Below the pieces are notes generated by a model. The model was given only the letters and a program-made list of their open reading frames with translations. It made no database searches and was not told where the DNA came from. Shown here in pieces: positions 16,545-25,296 of a stretch of DNA of 64,000 bases. Source of the stretch: an uncultured Mucilaginibacter sp. (GTDB lineage: Bacteria > Bacteroidota > Bacteroidia > Sphingobacteriales > Sphingobacteriaceae). The DNA lies in the NCBI GenBank assembly GCA_903864275.1, contig CAIPFE010000010.1:1-64000 (forward strand). The letters are read 5' to 3'. Both the position numbers and the translations under genes were made by a program. Within the stretch, counting starts at the first letter, position 1, and each line of letters opens with the position of its first letter.

Positions 16545-17801
16545 TCACATTTTCATATCCCCCATGCCCCCTTTGTCATCGCCATTCTTAAAAATATATT
16601 CGCTGTTCAATAAATAAACGCCGTTGGTGACCACGATCTCGCCTTTTGATAAACCGCTCAGTATGGGGGCATAGACCTGGTTGCCGGTGCCTAAGCCGAG
16701 CATCCGGGGCGAAAAGCTGCCATCGGTATTTTTAACCCAGGCCATCACGCCGCTCCCGCCGGTAATTAAGGCTGAAACCGGGACAGCCAGTGCTTTTTGT
16801 TTGCCTGACACTACAGAAATATAAGCAAGCATACCTGGCCTGATCATTCCCTGGTTGTTTGGGATACTTATCCTGACCAGGTTTAATTTGGATTGCGGCG
16901 ACAGGTCGGGATTGATAAAGGATATTTTACTTTCAATTTGTTTCCCGCCAAGGTCGGGGAAGGAAACAATTACCGGGTCGCCAGCGTGGTAAAGGGATGT
17001 TTCGTTTGCATGTAACTGCGCTTCAACCCATAATGAAGCAAGGTTATCTGTTTTCAGGATGCTCATGCCTTCGGTAACATAATCCCCTTCGTGCACATTT
17101 ATTTCGGTTACTACACCGCTTGTTTTGCTTAATACGGTTACCGACGAAGATACCTTACCTGATGCCGCAAGCCTTTTTAGCTGGGCCGGTGAAAGCCCCC
17201 AGAGGAGCAATTTATTTTCGGCGGCGTAGATGAGTTTATTGTAATCAACATCAGGGTTATTTAGTTCTTTTTTTTGCTGTAATGCCAATAAATACTCTTT
17301 TTCAGACCCCTCCAGTTCCTCGCTATAAACATCATATACCGGCTGCCCGGTGGCGATGCTTTCGCCGGGTGTGCGGACATATAAACGCTGTATCCTGCCC
17401 GCCACGCGTGCACTTAACTCACCCGATTGGCTTTGATCAGCAGCAACGGTGCCCGTAAGGGTTTTTTGAGAGCCAACAGACTGGAAACTTATGGTATCTG
17501 TTTCGATACCGGCCAATTTAATTTGCGCTGCGGTAAGCGTTATCTTGTTTTTAGTATCCTGGCTATTCCCTGAAGTTAATTCAACTTTGATAAGCTGCAT
17601 GTGGCAGATCGGGCAATTCCCGGGATGGTCCTCATGAATCTGCGGGTGCATGGCGCACGTATAGTAATATTTGTTTTGAGCAATAACTGTGGGTTGCACC
17701 TTTTGCTTACAGGCGCTGAACAGGGCGATCAAAACCAGAAAGAAAACGGGGGTTCTAAATATCCCGGTTATTACGGAACCTGTTTGTTGCTTATTTTCCA
17801 T
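16545..17801 (-). CDS. second efflux RND adaptor, CusB-like lipoprotein with heavy-metal-binding domain
   Basis: A periplasmic adaptor (418 residues from ATG 17801; an upstream in-frame ATG at 17828 adds nine residues) that links the inner-membrane pump to the outer-membrane channel. An N-terminal lipobox (LIALFSAC) predicts a lipid anchor. Next is a heavy-metal-binding motif, YYTCAMHPQIHEDHPGNCPICHM, with Cys, His and Met ligands. Then come barrel-sandwich and helical-hairpin segments (VAGRIQRLYVRTPGESIATG, TSGVVTEINVHEGDYVTEG) and beta domains typical of the HlyD/CusB family. It is the last gene of the operon and overlaps the first adaptor. Two adaptor paralogues in one operon is unusual; they could form mixed assemblies. 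Confidence 0.9.
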   Translation of the reverse strand: MENKQQTGSVITGIFRTPVFFLVLIALFSACKQKVQPTVIAQNKYYYTCAMHPQIHEDHPGNCPICHMQLIKVELTSGNSQDTKNKITLTAAQIKLAGIETDTISFQSVGSQKTLTGTVAADQSQSGELSARVAGRIQRLYVRTPGESIATGQPVYDVYSEELEGSEKEYLLALQQKKELNNPDVDYNKLIYAAENKLLLWGLSPAQLKRLAASGKVSSSVTVLSKTSGVVTEINVHEGDYVTEGMSILKTDNLASLWVEAQLHANETSLYHAGDPVIVSFPDLGGKQIESKISFINPDLSPQSKLNLVRISIPNNQGMIRPGMLAYISVVSGKQKALAVPVSALITGGSGVMAWVKNTDGSFSPRMLGLGTGNQVYAPILSGLSKGEIVVTNGVYLLNSEYIFKNGDDKGGMGDMKM

Positions 17802-19053
17802 GCGTTTTGGTTTTAATAAAGCTTTCACTATCTGTTAAATATTGGGCATTAGCGGCAATGGTATCCTGTGCCGACAGGCCTTTGGAGATCAGGACACTGT
17901 CGCCACTCATTAAGCCGCTTTCAACCTGGTGTACTTTAAAAAGCCCGGCTGCCTTAAGCCACACAATTTTATTTTGGCCCAGGTCGGTCACGGCGGCGCG
18001 GGGTACCCATAAACCCCTTTTGATCCCGGTGGTGATTACCGCCTTGACCAGGCTGTTCACTTTTAATTCATGATCCATGTTATCAAGGTAAACCCTTATC
18101 ACTGTGGCTTTATCGCCATTTTGCAAAAAAGGCCCTATAAAATCAACTTTGCCATCTAATGTTTTCCCGGGAATATCCGGCATCGAGATACTTACCGCCT
18201 GGTGAAGCTTAAGGTTAGCTATATCTGTATTTTTAACTTTTATGACAGCCCATAACCTATGCGCATCAACAACATTAAAAAGAGTTTGTCCCTGTTCAAC
18301 ATACATCCCTTCCTTAATGGACAATGGCACGTTGGTGGCATAAGCCTGGTCGGAATTTGTTTCTGCCATAGCCACATTCTGATCATGCGCCTTATCGTGC
18401 ACATGTCCATTATAAGGGCTGAACACGGGCAGGCTATAAAACGCCTTATGGCTTTTTTCCACCTGTTTTAACTCGGATGGTGTTAAGCCAAGCAATAATA
18501 GTTTTTGTTCGGCCGCCCTTATCAATTCTGTTTCCTGCGATGAATGTTGCAGTAAAAAGATCAAATCCTGCTGGGCGTTTACTATATCCGGGCTGTAAAT
18601 ATCAAAAATGCGTTCGCCTTTATAAATTTCTTCGAAGGAATACTTAACATAAAGTTTCTCGATCCTGCCCGAATAACGTGCGGCGATATTATTAAAGGTG
18701 CGGGCATCGTAATCTATAAAACCATCGGCCTCAATACTTACCGGGACAGCCCTTTGCTCCGGCGAAATTGTACCTATCGACGAGATCACCGTTGAGTTTA
18801 CCGGCTGTAAGACGGTATTGAGATCAATTCCTGCGCTTTCGCTGGCCTGCCCGTACTTTTTAACCAATGTCATCCCGCAAATTGGGCAAACACCGGGTTG
18901 GTCCTCCAGTATCTGGTGGTGCATCGGGCAGGTGTATTTTACTGCAGCGATTTGTGCAGCCACCTTAGGTTTTTGCCCGCATCCCACCATCAAGAACAGC
19001 ACTATAAGCAGGAGCGGCGCCACTGTTTTAATAACTTTCATTTTCTCGTTCAT
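17791..19053 (-). CDS. cusB: first efflux RND adaptor, CusB-like lipoprotein with heavy-metal-binding domain
   Basis: A 420-residue periplasmic adaptor. The lipobox LFLMVGC predicts a lipoprotein. YTCPMHHQILEDQPGVCPICGMTL (about 40-62) is a heavy-metal-binding domain of the kind fused to Cu/Ag efflux adaptors. The adaptor core is YSGRIEKLYVKYSFEEIYKGERIF, a helical hairpin to about 205, then SPYNGHVHDK and MPDIPGKTLDGKVDFIGPFL. A long His/Met-containing loop (HVHDKAHDQNVAMAETN) lies in the lipoyl domain and may pass metal to the pump. It overlaps the TolC gene by 26 nt. A start at 19041 is equally plausible. Confidence 0.92.
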   Translation of the reverse strand: MNEKMKVIKTVAPLLLIVLFLMVGCGQKPKVAAQIAAVKYTCPMHHQILEDQPGVCPICGMTLVKKYGQASESAGIDLNTVLQPVNSTVISSIGTISPEQRAVPVSIEADGFIDYDARTFNNIAARYSGRIEKLYVKYSFEEIYKGERIFDIYSPDIVNAQQDLIFLLQHSSQETELIRAAEQKLLLLGLTPSELKQVEKSHKAFYSLPVFSPYNGHVHDKAHDQNVAMAETNSDQAYATNVPLSIKEGMYVEQGQTLFNVVDAHRLWAVIKVKNTDIANLKLHQAVSISMPDIPGKTLDGKVDFIGPFLQNGDKATVIRVYLDNMDHELKVNSLVKAVITTGIKRGLWVPRAAVTDLGQNKIVWLKAAGLFKVHQVESGLMSGDSVLISKGLSAQDTIAANAQYLTDSESFIKTKTHGK

Positions 19054-20266
19054 AAGCTACCTGTAATTGTAAAAGTTCCTGTAAACGGTCTAAGGCTTCC
19101 ATCCGGGCCAGTTGAAGCGACTTTATCCCATCCAGCACAGAAGGCAGGTCACCGGTATTTTGTTCATAAGCCTGCAGCGATGTTTTATAATTGTTTTGCA
19201 GAGCAGGGATGATGTTTTGCTGATAGTTTTTCAGCTGCCTTTTTTTGCTGCCTATATCCGTTCTCAACCCGGCTAACTGCCCTTCGGCCTGGTTAAGCAT
19301 ATCCAGTTTTTTTTGCTGCAATTCCTCCACTTCGTATCGGATGCCTTTCAAATTAGCCTTATATTCCTTTGAGGCCCAGGGGACAATAGGTATGGTGACC
19401 GATGCCATCAACACATATTGGTTTGGATAACCGCCATAACTGATCATCTGCGCAGCCTGTATGCCAAAATCGGGCTGGCGCTTGCTGTATTCCATTTTAG
19501 CATTGAGTTGCTGTAGTTCGATATTGCGGTTAATGCCTTTTATATCACTGCGTGCGGTTGCCAGGGTGGCAGTATCGGTTACTCCGGATTCGTAATCCCT
19601 GATCATGATGTTGGTATCCACCATAAAAGGGCTTTGCTTATCCCTGTTCATCAGCGTGTTGAGCATAATGTTTTTTTGAAGTACCTGATTGTTCAGTTGC
19701 TCGCGGGTATCGTCAAGTTCATACAAATCCGCTTTCGCCTTATAAATATTGGCCAACTTCTCTTTCCCGTAGGTGAGCCGGATATTTGCGTCTTTTAGCA
19801 TGTATTCCAGCAGGCTTTGGATGTTTAGCAATAGGACCAGTTTCTTTTCCAGGATAACACGGTCATAATAATACTGCCTGGCCCGTGCTATCAGCTGGTT
19901 TTTCAGGTAATTCTTGTCCTCAGCGGTTACCCCGGACACGCCTTTCATATAGTCCTCTTTTGCCCTCAGCTTTGCCGGGTTGGTAAACATTTGCTCCCCG
20001 CTGATCATAAACGAACCGTTATTCGGAGGCAACTGGTAAGGGGTTTGATACTGCCCCGCGCTGATCTTCGGCGCATCAAGGCTTTTTGCCCCCTTTACAT
20101 ACGCATCCTGCGCGCTGATCTTTGCATCGAACGACAATAACGCCGGGTTGGCGCCAATCCGGGCCAAAACACTATCAAGCGTTAAAAGCCGCGACTGGGC
20201 GTTTACTGTATTTACAATACAACCGCAGAGCACTGCTAAGCTGATCATTTGATGAATTCTTTTCAT
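19028..20266 (-). CDS. TolC family outer-membrane efflux channel, CusC-like
   Basis: A 412-residue outer-membrane factor with a signal peptide (MISLAVLCGCIVNTVNAQ). It has the long helical repeats of the TolC fold: LTLDSVLARIGANPALLSFDAKISAQDAYV near the N-terminus, and a second repeat ending in long coiled coils (KANLKGIRYEVEELQQKKLDMLNQAEGQLAGL, LARMEALDRLQELLQLQVAYERE). It should form the exit duct for metal ions pumped by the CusA halves and joined by the two adaptors. It starts 4 nt after the pump gene stop. Confidence 0.92.
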   Translation of the reverse strand: MKRIHQMISLAVLCGCIVNTVNAQSRLLTLDSVLARIGANPALLSFDAKISAQDAYVKGAKSLDAPKISAGQYQTPYQLPPNNGSFMISGEQMFTNPAKLRAKEDYMKGVSGVTAEDKNYLKNQLIARARQYYYDRVILEKKLVLLLNIQSLLEYMLKDANIRLTYGKEKLANIYKAKADLYELDDTREQLNNQVLQKNIMLNTLMNRDKQSPFMVDTNIMIRDYESGVTDTATLATARSDIKGINRNIELQQLNAKMEYSKRQPDFGIQAAQMISYGGYPNQYVLMASVTIPIVPWASKEYKANLKGIRYEVEELQQKKLDMLNQAEGQLAGLRTDIGSKKRQLKNYQQNIIPALQNNYKTSLQAYEQNTGDLPSVLDGIKSLQLARMEALDRLQELLQLQVAYERENESY

Positions 20267-20270
20267 TTCA

Positions 20271-22163
20271 TTATTCCTTTACATCCAATACTTCCAATTT
20301 GCCATACTTCCTTAACTCATATTCCTTTACCATCAGGAATATCAATGGGGTAACCAACAAAATATGGGTGGAAGAAGTTAACACACCGCCGATCATCGGC
20401 AATACAATGGGCCGCATTACATCGCTACCGGTGCCGCTTGCCCAAAGCACGGGTATAAGGCCAAACAGGGCCACGCTAACAGTCATCAATTTTGGCCGCA
20501 GGCGTTTTATCGCGCCGTTCATCACATAAATGCGCAGGTCTTCTTTGGTTATCTTTTCTTTTGAATTGCCTTTTAAATTCACCAGCTGCTGCATGGCATC
20601 GTTGAGGTATATCACCATCACAATGCCCGTTTCCACAGCGATACCAAACAAGGCAATAAAACCTACAGCCACCGCGACTGATAAATGCACACCAAAAAAG
20701 TACACCATATAAGCGCCGCCGATGAGCGCGAAGGGAATAGAAATTAAACTGAAAAATGCCTCCCTTACTGATTTAAAAGCGAAGTATAAACAGGCAAAAA
20801 TTATAAGCAGCACAACGGGCATGATCAATTTCAATGTCCTTTCGGCGCGTATTAAGTTTTCATACTGCCCGCTCCATTCAATAAAATAACCTTTGGGTAA
20901 AGCTTTTACCATGGTATTTAATTTTTCCTGTGCCGCCTGCACGGTGCTGCCCAAATCGCGGTCGCGTACATTAAATAATACTGTTCCGCGCAGTAGCGCA
21001 TTTTCAGATTGTATCATGGCCGGGCCGTCGCTTATTTTAATGTCGGCTACAGCAGATAAGGGGACCGGGCCATAATTTGTGGTTTGAACCAGCGCCCGCC
21101 CAATTTGATCAAGATTGTTCCGGTAATCCTGTGCCAGCCGAAGGTTCACGCTGAAACGCCGCCGGCCCTCAATCGTTGGCGTCAGGTTCATCCCGCCGAT
21201 TGAGCTTTCCACAACCTGGTTCACATCGTCAACACTCAGTCCGTAACGGCCAATGGCATCTTTTTTGACTTGTATGTCCAGGTATTTTCCGCCTGTGATC
21301 GGGTCAACATATAGGTCATTCACTCCAGGCAAACCCTGCAAAGCCTGTTTCATCTGGTTTGAGAGAGCATAGATGGTATCTAAATTCTGGCCATATACTT
21401 TTAATCCCACATCTGTCCTGATCCCGGTAGAAAGCATATTGATCCGGTTGATGATCGGTTGCGTCCAGCCGTTCACCAAACCCGGTATCTGCAGCCGGGC
21501 GTTCAATTCATTGATGATGTCTTCCTTTTTCAGGCCTTTGCGCCATTCATCAGCGGGCTTTAATAAAATGATGGTTTCAACCATATTAATGGGCGAATTA
21601 TCAGTAGCCGTATTGGCCCTTCCTGCTTTGCCGAGTACATTTTTAACTTCGGGGATACTTTTGATGATCCTGTCCTGTACCTGCAAAATTTGTTTGGCTT
21701 CCGAATTTGATACATCCGGAAGCATAACGGGCATAAACAGGATGGTGCCCTCATCCAAAGGCGGCATAAACTCGCTGCCCAGGCTTAATAATAAAGGGAT
21801 ACTGATCAATAAAGCGATGATATTAATACCAATAGTGGTTTTTCGCCAGGTAAGGCACCATTTCAGCAAGGGCGTGTACGCCTTTTCCATAAACCGGTTT
21901 AAGGGATTATGATTGTCCGGTCTTAATTTTCCTTTCAGGAAAAAGGAGATCAAAACAGGGGCAAGTGTTACCGTAAGGATGGCGTCGATGGCTAAAATGA
22001 ATGTTTTGGTCCAGGCCAGGGGACCGAAAAGTTTTCCCTCCTGGCCCTCCAGTAAAAATACAGGGAGAAAAGAAGCCACAATGATGAGCGTTGAGAAAAA
22101 CACCCCGCGGCCAACCTGCTTACAGGACGATTCGATGATACTTATTCTTTCTGCTATTGTCAT
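20271..22163 (-). CDS. cusA: CusA-type heavy-metal RND pump, C-terminal part (split gene)
   Basis: A 630-residue ORF holding the second 60% of a CusA/CzcA pump, beginning in the cytoplasmic loop after transmembrane helix 4. It opens with MTIAERISIIESSCKQVGRGVFFSTLIIVASFLPVFLLEGQEGKLFGPLA, which is internal sequence in normal CusA proteins. Features of the C-terminal membrane half are intact: GIAVETGIVMVIYL (proton-relay Glu) and IKRLRPKLMTVSVALFGLIPVLW (conserved Lys). Its ATG overlaps the stop of the N-terminal ORF in an ATGA. The two ORFs add to 1054 residues, the length of a complete pump. It may be a natural split, a frameshift mutation, a frameshifting site or a sequence error. Confidence 0.9.
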   Translation of the reverse strand: MTIAERISIIESSCKQVGRGVFFSTLIIVASFLPVFLLEGQEGKLFGPLAWTKTFILAIDAILTVTLAPVLISFFLKGKLRPDNHNPLNRFMEKAYTPLLKWCLTWRKTTIGINIIALLISIPLLLSLGSEFMPPLDEGTILFMPVMLPDVSNSEAKQILQVQDRIIKSIPEVKNVLGKAGRANTATDNSPINMVETIILLKPADEWRKGLKKEDIINELNARLQIPGLVNGWTQPIINRINMLSTGIRTDVGLKVYGQNLDTIYALSNQMKQALQGLPGVNDLYVDPITGGKYLDIQVKKDAIGRYGLSVDDVNQVVESSIGGMNLTPTIEGRRRFSVNLRLAQDYRNNLDQIGRALVQTTNYGPVPLSAVADIKISDGPAMIQSENALLRGTVLFNVRDRDLGSTVQAAQEKLNTMVKALPKGYFIEWSGQYENLIRAERTLKLIMPVVLLIIFACLYFAFKSVREAFFSLISIPFALIGGAYMVYFFGVHLSVAVAVGFIALFGIAVETGIVMVIYLNDAMQQLVNLKGNSKEKITKEDLRIYVMNGAIKRLRPKLMTVSVALFGLIPVLWASGTGSDVMRPIVLPMIGGVLTSSTHILLVTPLIFLMVKEYELRKYGKLEVLDVKE

Positions 22164-23434
22164 TTTGTTTCTTTTTCTTGTGCGATAGATAAATTTCTAT
22201 GCGAGTTTTCGACCATCACAATACCATTATCCACTATTACGCCGATAGCCAGCGCAATGCCGGTTAACGACATAATATTTGATGATATGCCAAACGCATT
22301 GAGCAATAAAAAGCTTGTAGCGATGGTAATTGGGATTTGTATAATTATACTTAAAGCGCTTCGCCAGCTGAATAAAAACAGGATCACAATGATGGAAACG
22401 GTGATCATTTCTTCAATTAAGGTGTGCTTTACCGAATTAACAGCGCTTTCAATTAACTCGCTCCGGTCATAAGCTATCTTGAATTTTACGCCCGGCGGCA
22501 GGCCTTTTTCAATATCGGCCATCTTGCTTTTCACCGCATGGATCACTTTGTCGGCGTTCTCGCCGTACCGCATCACCACAATACCGCCAACAGCTTCACC
22601 TTCCCCGTTTTGATCGAAAATGCCCAGGCGCAGATCGCCGCCCATTTGTACTGTGGCAATATCTTTGATACTGATGGGAATGGTATTGATAGTACCAATG
22701 GAGATATCTTCAACATCATGGATATTTTTAATATAACCCAAGCCCCGCACGATATATCCCGTTCCGTTCATTTCAAACTTTCGCCCGCCAACATCATTGT
22801 TATTGCTTTTCACCGCTTTTAAGACCTGTGATAGCGGTATGTTATAATAATTAAGCTTATTCGGGTCAACGGTGATCTGGTATTGTTTTTCAAACCCGCC
22901 GAATGAAGCCACCTCGCTTACGCCGGGAACTGTTTGGAGGCCTAATTTTATATACCAGTCCTGTAAAGCGCGCTGTTCGCCCAGGTCGACGTCTTTTGCG
23001 TCAAGGGTATACCAAAGGATATGGCCTACCCCGGTCCCGTCCGGGCCAAGCGTTGGCGTTATGCCTTCGGGCAATAAGCGCTGGGCATAGTTCAGCCTTT
23101 CCAAAACCCTGCTTCGGCACCAGTATATATCTGTTTTATCATCAAAAACCACGTAAACAAAGCTCATCCCGAACATGGATGTCGCGCGGATGGATTTTAC
23201 TTTGGGGATTCCCTGCAGATTGCTCACCAGGGGATAAGTTACCTGGTCTTCTATAACCTGCGGGCTCCGGCCCTGCCATTCGGTGAATACGATAACCTGG
23301 TTTTCTGAAAGGTCGGGAATAGCATCGATCGGGTTTTCCCTGATGGCGTATACACCCGCGACAAATAAAATGATCGCGATTATCAATACGATATACCTGT
23401 TTTTCAAGGAAAGTGTTATAAGCTGATTGATCAT
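22160..23434 (-). CDS. cusA: CusA-type heavy-metal RND pump, N-terminal part (split gene)
   Basis: A 424-residue ORF with the first 40% of the pump: transmembrane helix 1 (YIVLIIAIILFVAGVYAI), the first porter domains (ENQVIVFTEWQGRSPQVIEDQVTYPL, TSMFGMSFVYVVFDDKTDIYW), and helices 2-4 ending in GIALAIGVIVDNGIVMVENSHRNLS, which carries the proton-relay Asp. The ORF then ends at TGA in a poly-A stretch on the minus strand (GAAAAAGAAACAAAATGA). The following ORF continues the normal sequence in the -1 frame with no gap. The heavy-metal efflux type is inferred from the sequence class and from the metal-binding adaptors. Confidence 0.9.
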   Translation of the reverse strand: MINQLITLSLKNRYIVLIIAIILFVAGVYAIRENPIDAIPDLSENQVIVFTEWQGRSPQVIEDQVTYPLVSNLQGIPKVKSIRATSMFGMSFVYVVFDDKTDIYWCRSRVLERLNYAQRLLPEGITPTLGPDGTGVGHILWYTLDAKDVDLGEQRALQDWYIKLGLQTVPGVSEVASFGGFEKQYQITVDPNKLNYYNIPLSQVLKAVKSNNNDVGGRKFEMNGTGYIVRGLGYIKNIHDVEDISIGTINTIPISIKDIATVQMGGDLRLGIFDQNGEGEAVGGIVVMRYGENADKVIHAVKSKMADIEKGLPPGVKFKIAYDRSELIESAVNSVKHTLIEEMITVSIIVILFLFSWRSALSIIIQIPITIATSFLLLNAFGISSNIMSLTGIALAIGVIVDNGIVMVENSHRNLSIAQEKETK

Positions 23435-23451
23435 CTTAATGGATTTAATAG

Positions 23452-23475
23452 CCCCGGCAAAAAAACGTGCCGGGG
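23452..23475 (-). other. GC-rich hairpin between the metal-binding protein and cusA
   Basis: CCCCGGCA / TGCCGGGG, 8-bp stem with an 8-nt loop, in the 51-nt gap before cusA. No T run follows on the minus strand, so it is more likely an mRNA-stability or attenuation hairpin than a terminator. Confidence 0.6.
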
Positions 23476-23485
23476 ATAATTTAAT

Positions 23486-23734
23486 TTACGAACTCGTTTT
23501 AGCAGGTTTCTTTGCAGGCTGCTTTTTAACCAGTGTCATTCCACATTTTGGGCATTGACCTGGTTTATTGCTGATCACTTCCGGGTGCATGGGGCAGGTG
23601 TATTGTACTTTTGCCGGTTTCACCTTTCTTGTTTTTGTAGTGTCGGACAAAACATTACCGCCAGGCAAGTGGGCAGCAAATACAGACATGCCCGAGAAAA
23701 GGATGGCAATAGCCATCAAGGATACTTTTTTCAT
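23486..23734 (-). CDS. small secreted heavy-metal-binding domain protein
   Basis: An 82-residue protein with a signal peptide (SLMAIAILFSGMSVFAA) and one heavy-metal-binding domain (about 45-68, VQYTCPMHPEVISNKPGQCP and CGMTLVKK), followed by a Lys/Pro-rich tail. The domain is the same Cys/His/Met module that opens both adaptors of this operon; here it stands alone and may act as a periplasmic metal chaperone or sink. It is the first gene of the efflux operon, 51 nt before cusA. Confidence 0.88.
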   Translation of the reverse strand: MKKVSLMAIAILFSGMSVFAAHLPGGNVLSDTTKTRKVKPAKVQYTCPMHPEVISNKPGQCPKCGMTLVKKQPAKKPAKTSS

Positions 23735-23763
23735 GAATTTAAAAATTGAAAATGGATAAATAA

Positions 23764-23842
23764 CACAAGCCTTGTGAGCTTTTGTGCGTCGATTATAAGA
23801 GGATTGATTTAATAGAAAAAATAGCGCGCTAAGTTATAATCG
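23764..23842. promoter_or_regulatory. palindrome cluster upstream of the metal efflux operon
   Basis: Three symmetric elements lie in the 129 nt before the metal-binding protein gene: CACAAG-C-CTTGTG at 23764-23776, CGATTATAA at 23790-23798 mirrored by TTATAATCG at 23834-23842, and, between those arms, the palindrome TAGCGCGCTA at 23822-23831. They could be binding sites for a metal-responsive regulator, but no regulator gene is present in the window and no TAnnTTTG box is seen. Confidence 0.45.
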
Positions 23843-23863
23843 CGGCTAAAAAGGGAGGTCAGG

Positions 23864-24244
23864 TCAGATCCTGTAAGTGCAGTTTTGGATATAAACAGGT
23901 GTTTTGAGCAGGTCGGGTGGACTGTGGCTGTTAACAGTTAAATGGGCAATACTAAGACACGCAACATTTAGATCTAAATGATAATTCGAATGTATAACTG
24001 TATGGAATAAATTAGCATTCAAACTAAAGGCTTGTGCGCCAAAATGCTGGTCCTTAACCTTGAAGTACTGCTTTTTGGTTTTGCAGCAATGCTTCATCTG
24101 CGAAGCCATTTTGCAATCCTGTTTTGTATCGCGAAAAAGCGTGGTGGATTGCAGGATACCGCAGCAATAATGACTATCAGCAGCTATCCCTAAACTGGAC
24201 AGCAGGTAAACGGCTGATAATAATATGATGGCGGTACGTTTCAC
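23864..24244 (-). CDS. HYC_CC_PP family secreted protein
   Basis: A 126-residue protein with a signal peptide (MKRTAIILLSAVYLLSSLGIAA) and the three short motifs that give this Bacteroidota family its name: HYCCG just after the signal peptide, HCCKTKK in the middle (about 52-58) and SPPDL near the end. The family has no known function; the Cys and His residues and the position directly upstream of a metal efflux operon suggest metal sensing or binding. It starts with GTG at 24244, 4 nt from a perfect -7 box. Confidence 0.85.
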   Translation of the reverse strand: MKRTAIILLSAVYLLSSLGIAADSHYCCGILQSTTLFRDTKQDCKMASQMKHCCKTKKQYFKVKDQHFGAQAFSLNANLFHTVIHSNYHLDLNVACLSIAHLTVNSHSPPDLLKTPVYIQNCTYRI

Positions 24245-24248
24245 AGAT

Positions 24249-24256
24249 CAAAGATA
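24249..24256 (-). promoter_or_regulatory. -7 promoter box of the HYC_CC_PP gene
   Basis: Reads TATCTTTG on the minus strand, 4 nt from the GTG start, predicting a leaderless or near-leaderless mRNA. Confidence 0.65.
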
Positions 24257-24382
24257 CACTTCTTTAAAATAAGAAATAATGATCTGGCTCATATTTGTGG
24301 CTATCTGAGAATTTGCAGGTGTATTATCCTCCGGTAAGCCTAAAAATGACGGTATTAAAAGCTATAAATTAAAATTTACCTA

Positions 24383-24390
24383 TAGATTTG
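24383..24390 (+). promoter_or_regulatory. -7 promoter box of the OsmC gene
   Basis: TAGATTTG matches TAnnTTTG and lies 19 nt before the ATG at 24410. Confidence 0.65.
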
Positions 24391-24409
24391 TAATTATATA
24401 TAAAATATT

Positions 24410-24829
24410 ATGGCAACTATAGAAACAACATACCTGGGCGGTTTACGCACCGAAGCCACCCACGTCCAGTCAGGCACTAAAATTATTACTGACGCGCCGC
24501 TTGATAACCAGGGCAAGGGCGAAGCATTTTCACCAACCGACTTGTTATCAGCATCGCTTGCAAGCTGTATGTTAACCATTATGGGTATAAAGGCCCGCGA
24601 TAATAATTTTGATATTGACAATACCACTTGCTCCATCACTAAAATTATGGCAGCCAACCCACGCCGCGTGGGCGAAATTGTGATCAATTTCAAATTCCCG
24701 AAACAGTATACCGAAGAGCAGCAACAGCTGTTAGAAAAAGCCGCGCTTACTTGTCCCGTTTATTACAGTGTTCACGAAGATCTGAAAAAGACAGTTGATT
24801 TTGGGTGGGAAGTGGCGGTGAAAGCTTAA
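24410..24829 (+). CDS. OsmC family protein
   Basis: A 139-residue cytosolic protein of the OsmC/Ohr fold, which reduces organic peroxides with a pair of Cys residues. The pattern PTDLLSASLASCMLTIMG (about 42-59) carries the first reactive Cys and LTCPVYYSVHED (about 118-129) the second. The family also includes YhfA-like members whose substrate is not known, and this sequence fits that group as well as Ohr, so I do not name it ohr. It is transcribed alone. Confidence 0.92.
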   Translation: MATIETTYLGGLRTEATHVQSGTKIITDAPLDNQGKGEAFSPTDLLSASLASCMLTIMGIKARDNNFDIDNTTCSITKIMAANPRRVGEIVINFKFPKQYTEEQQQLLEKAALTCPVYYSVHEDLKKTVDFGWEVAVKA

Positions 24830-24901
24830 AGCAGAAGGTAAAAAGGTAAGATAAAGGTTTTGTCATGCTAACATTCTTCAACCGGCATTCCGCCTTCGCA
24901 T

Positions 24902-25252
24902 TTAACTAACCGCTGTTCTCTGATCGCTGATCACCGACAAAGCCTCCTCAACCGATATCTGGCCGTGCGAGAGGTCAAGTATGCATTCACCGTCTTTTAT
25001 CAGCAGCAGTTGCGGTGATTCATGATAGACGTTAAAGTCGTCTGCTATTTGGTTGGACAACTCGCGATGTTTTATGAGGTCTAAAAAATACAGAGGTAAA
25101 TCTCCTGGTAATTTATCCCAGTCAAGTTCAAAACGCTTTTTTACCATCATACTGATGGAGCAGCGGGTGCTGTGTTTAAAAATCAGGCTGTAGCCCTGGT
25201 GATGATTAATGTCATTAATTTGTTCGGCCGATTCCAGCGAAGTCCAATTCAT
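24902..25252 (-). CDS. ytxJ: bacillithiol-system monothiol bacilliredoxin YtxJ-like
   Basis: A 116-residue thioredoxin-fold protein of the YtxJ/BrxC family. The active-site Cys is in the segment FKHSTRCSISMMV (about 26-38), followed by LPLYFLDLIKHRELSNQIADDFNVYHESPQLLLI, a family landmark with a cis-Pro, and DLSHGQISVEEAL. It removes bacillithiol from mixed disulfides on proteins, so the organism likely uses bacillithiol. Upstream lie a TTCCTTTG near-promoter at 25287-25294 and a perfect 20-bp palindrome at 25297-25316. Confidence 0.9.
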   Translation of the reverse strand: MNWTSLESAEQINDINHHQGYSLIFKHSTRCSISMMVKKRFELDWDKLPGDLPLYFLDLIKHRELSNQIADDFNVYHESPQLLLIKDGECILDLSHGQISVEEALSVISDQRTAVS

Positions 25253-25296
25253 AAATAAAAATTAAAAATTATTTGCCTTTAAAATGCAAAGGAAGC

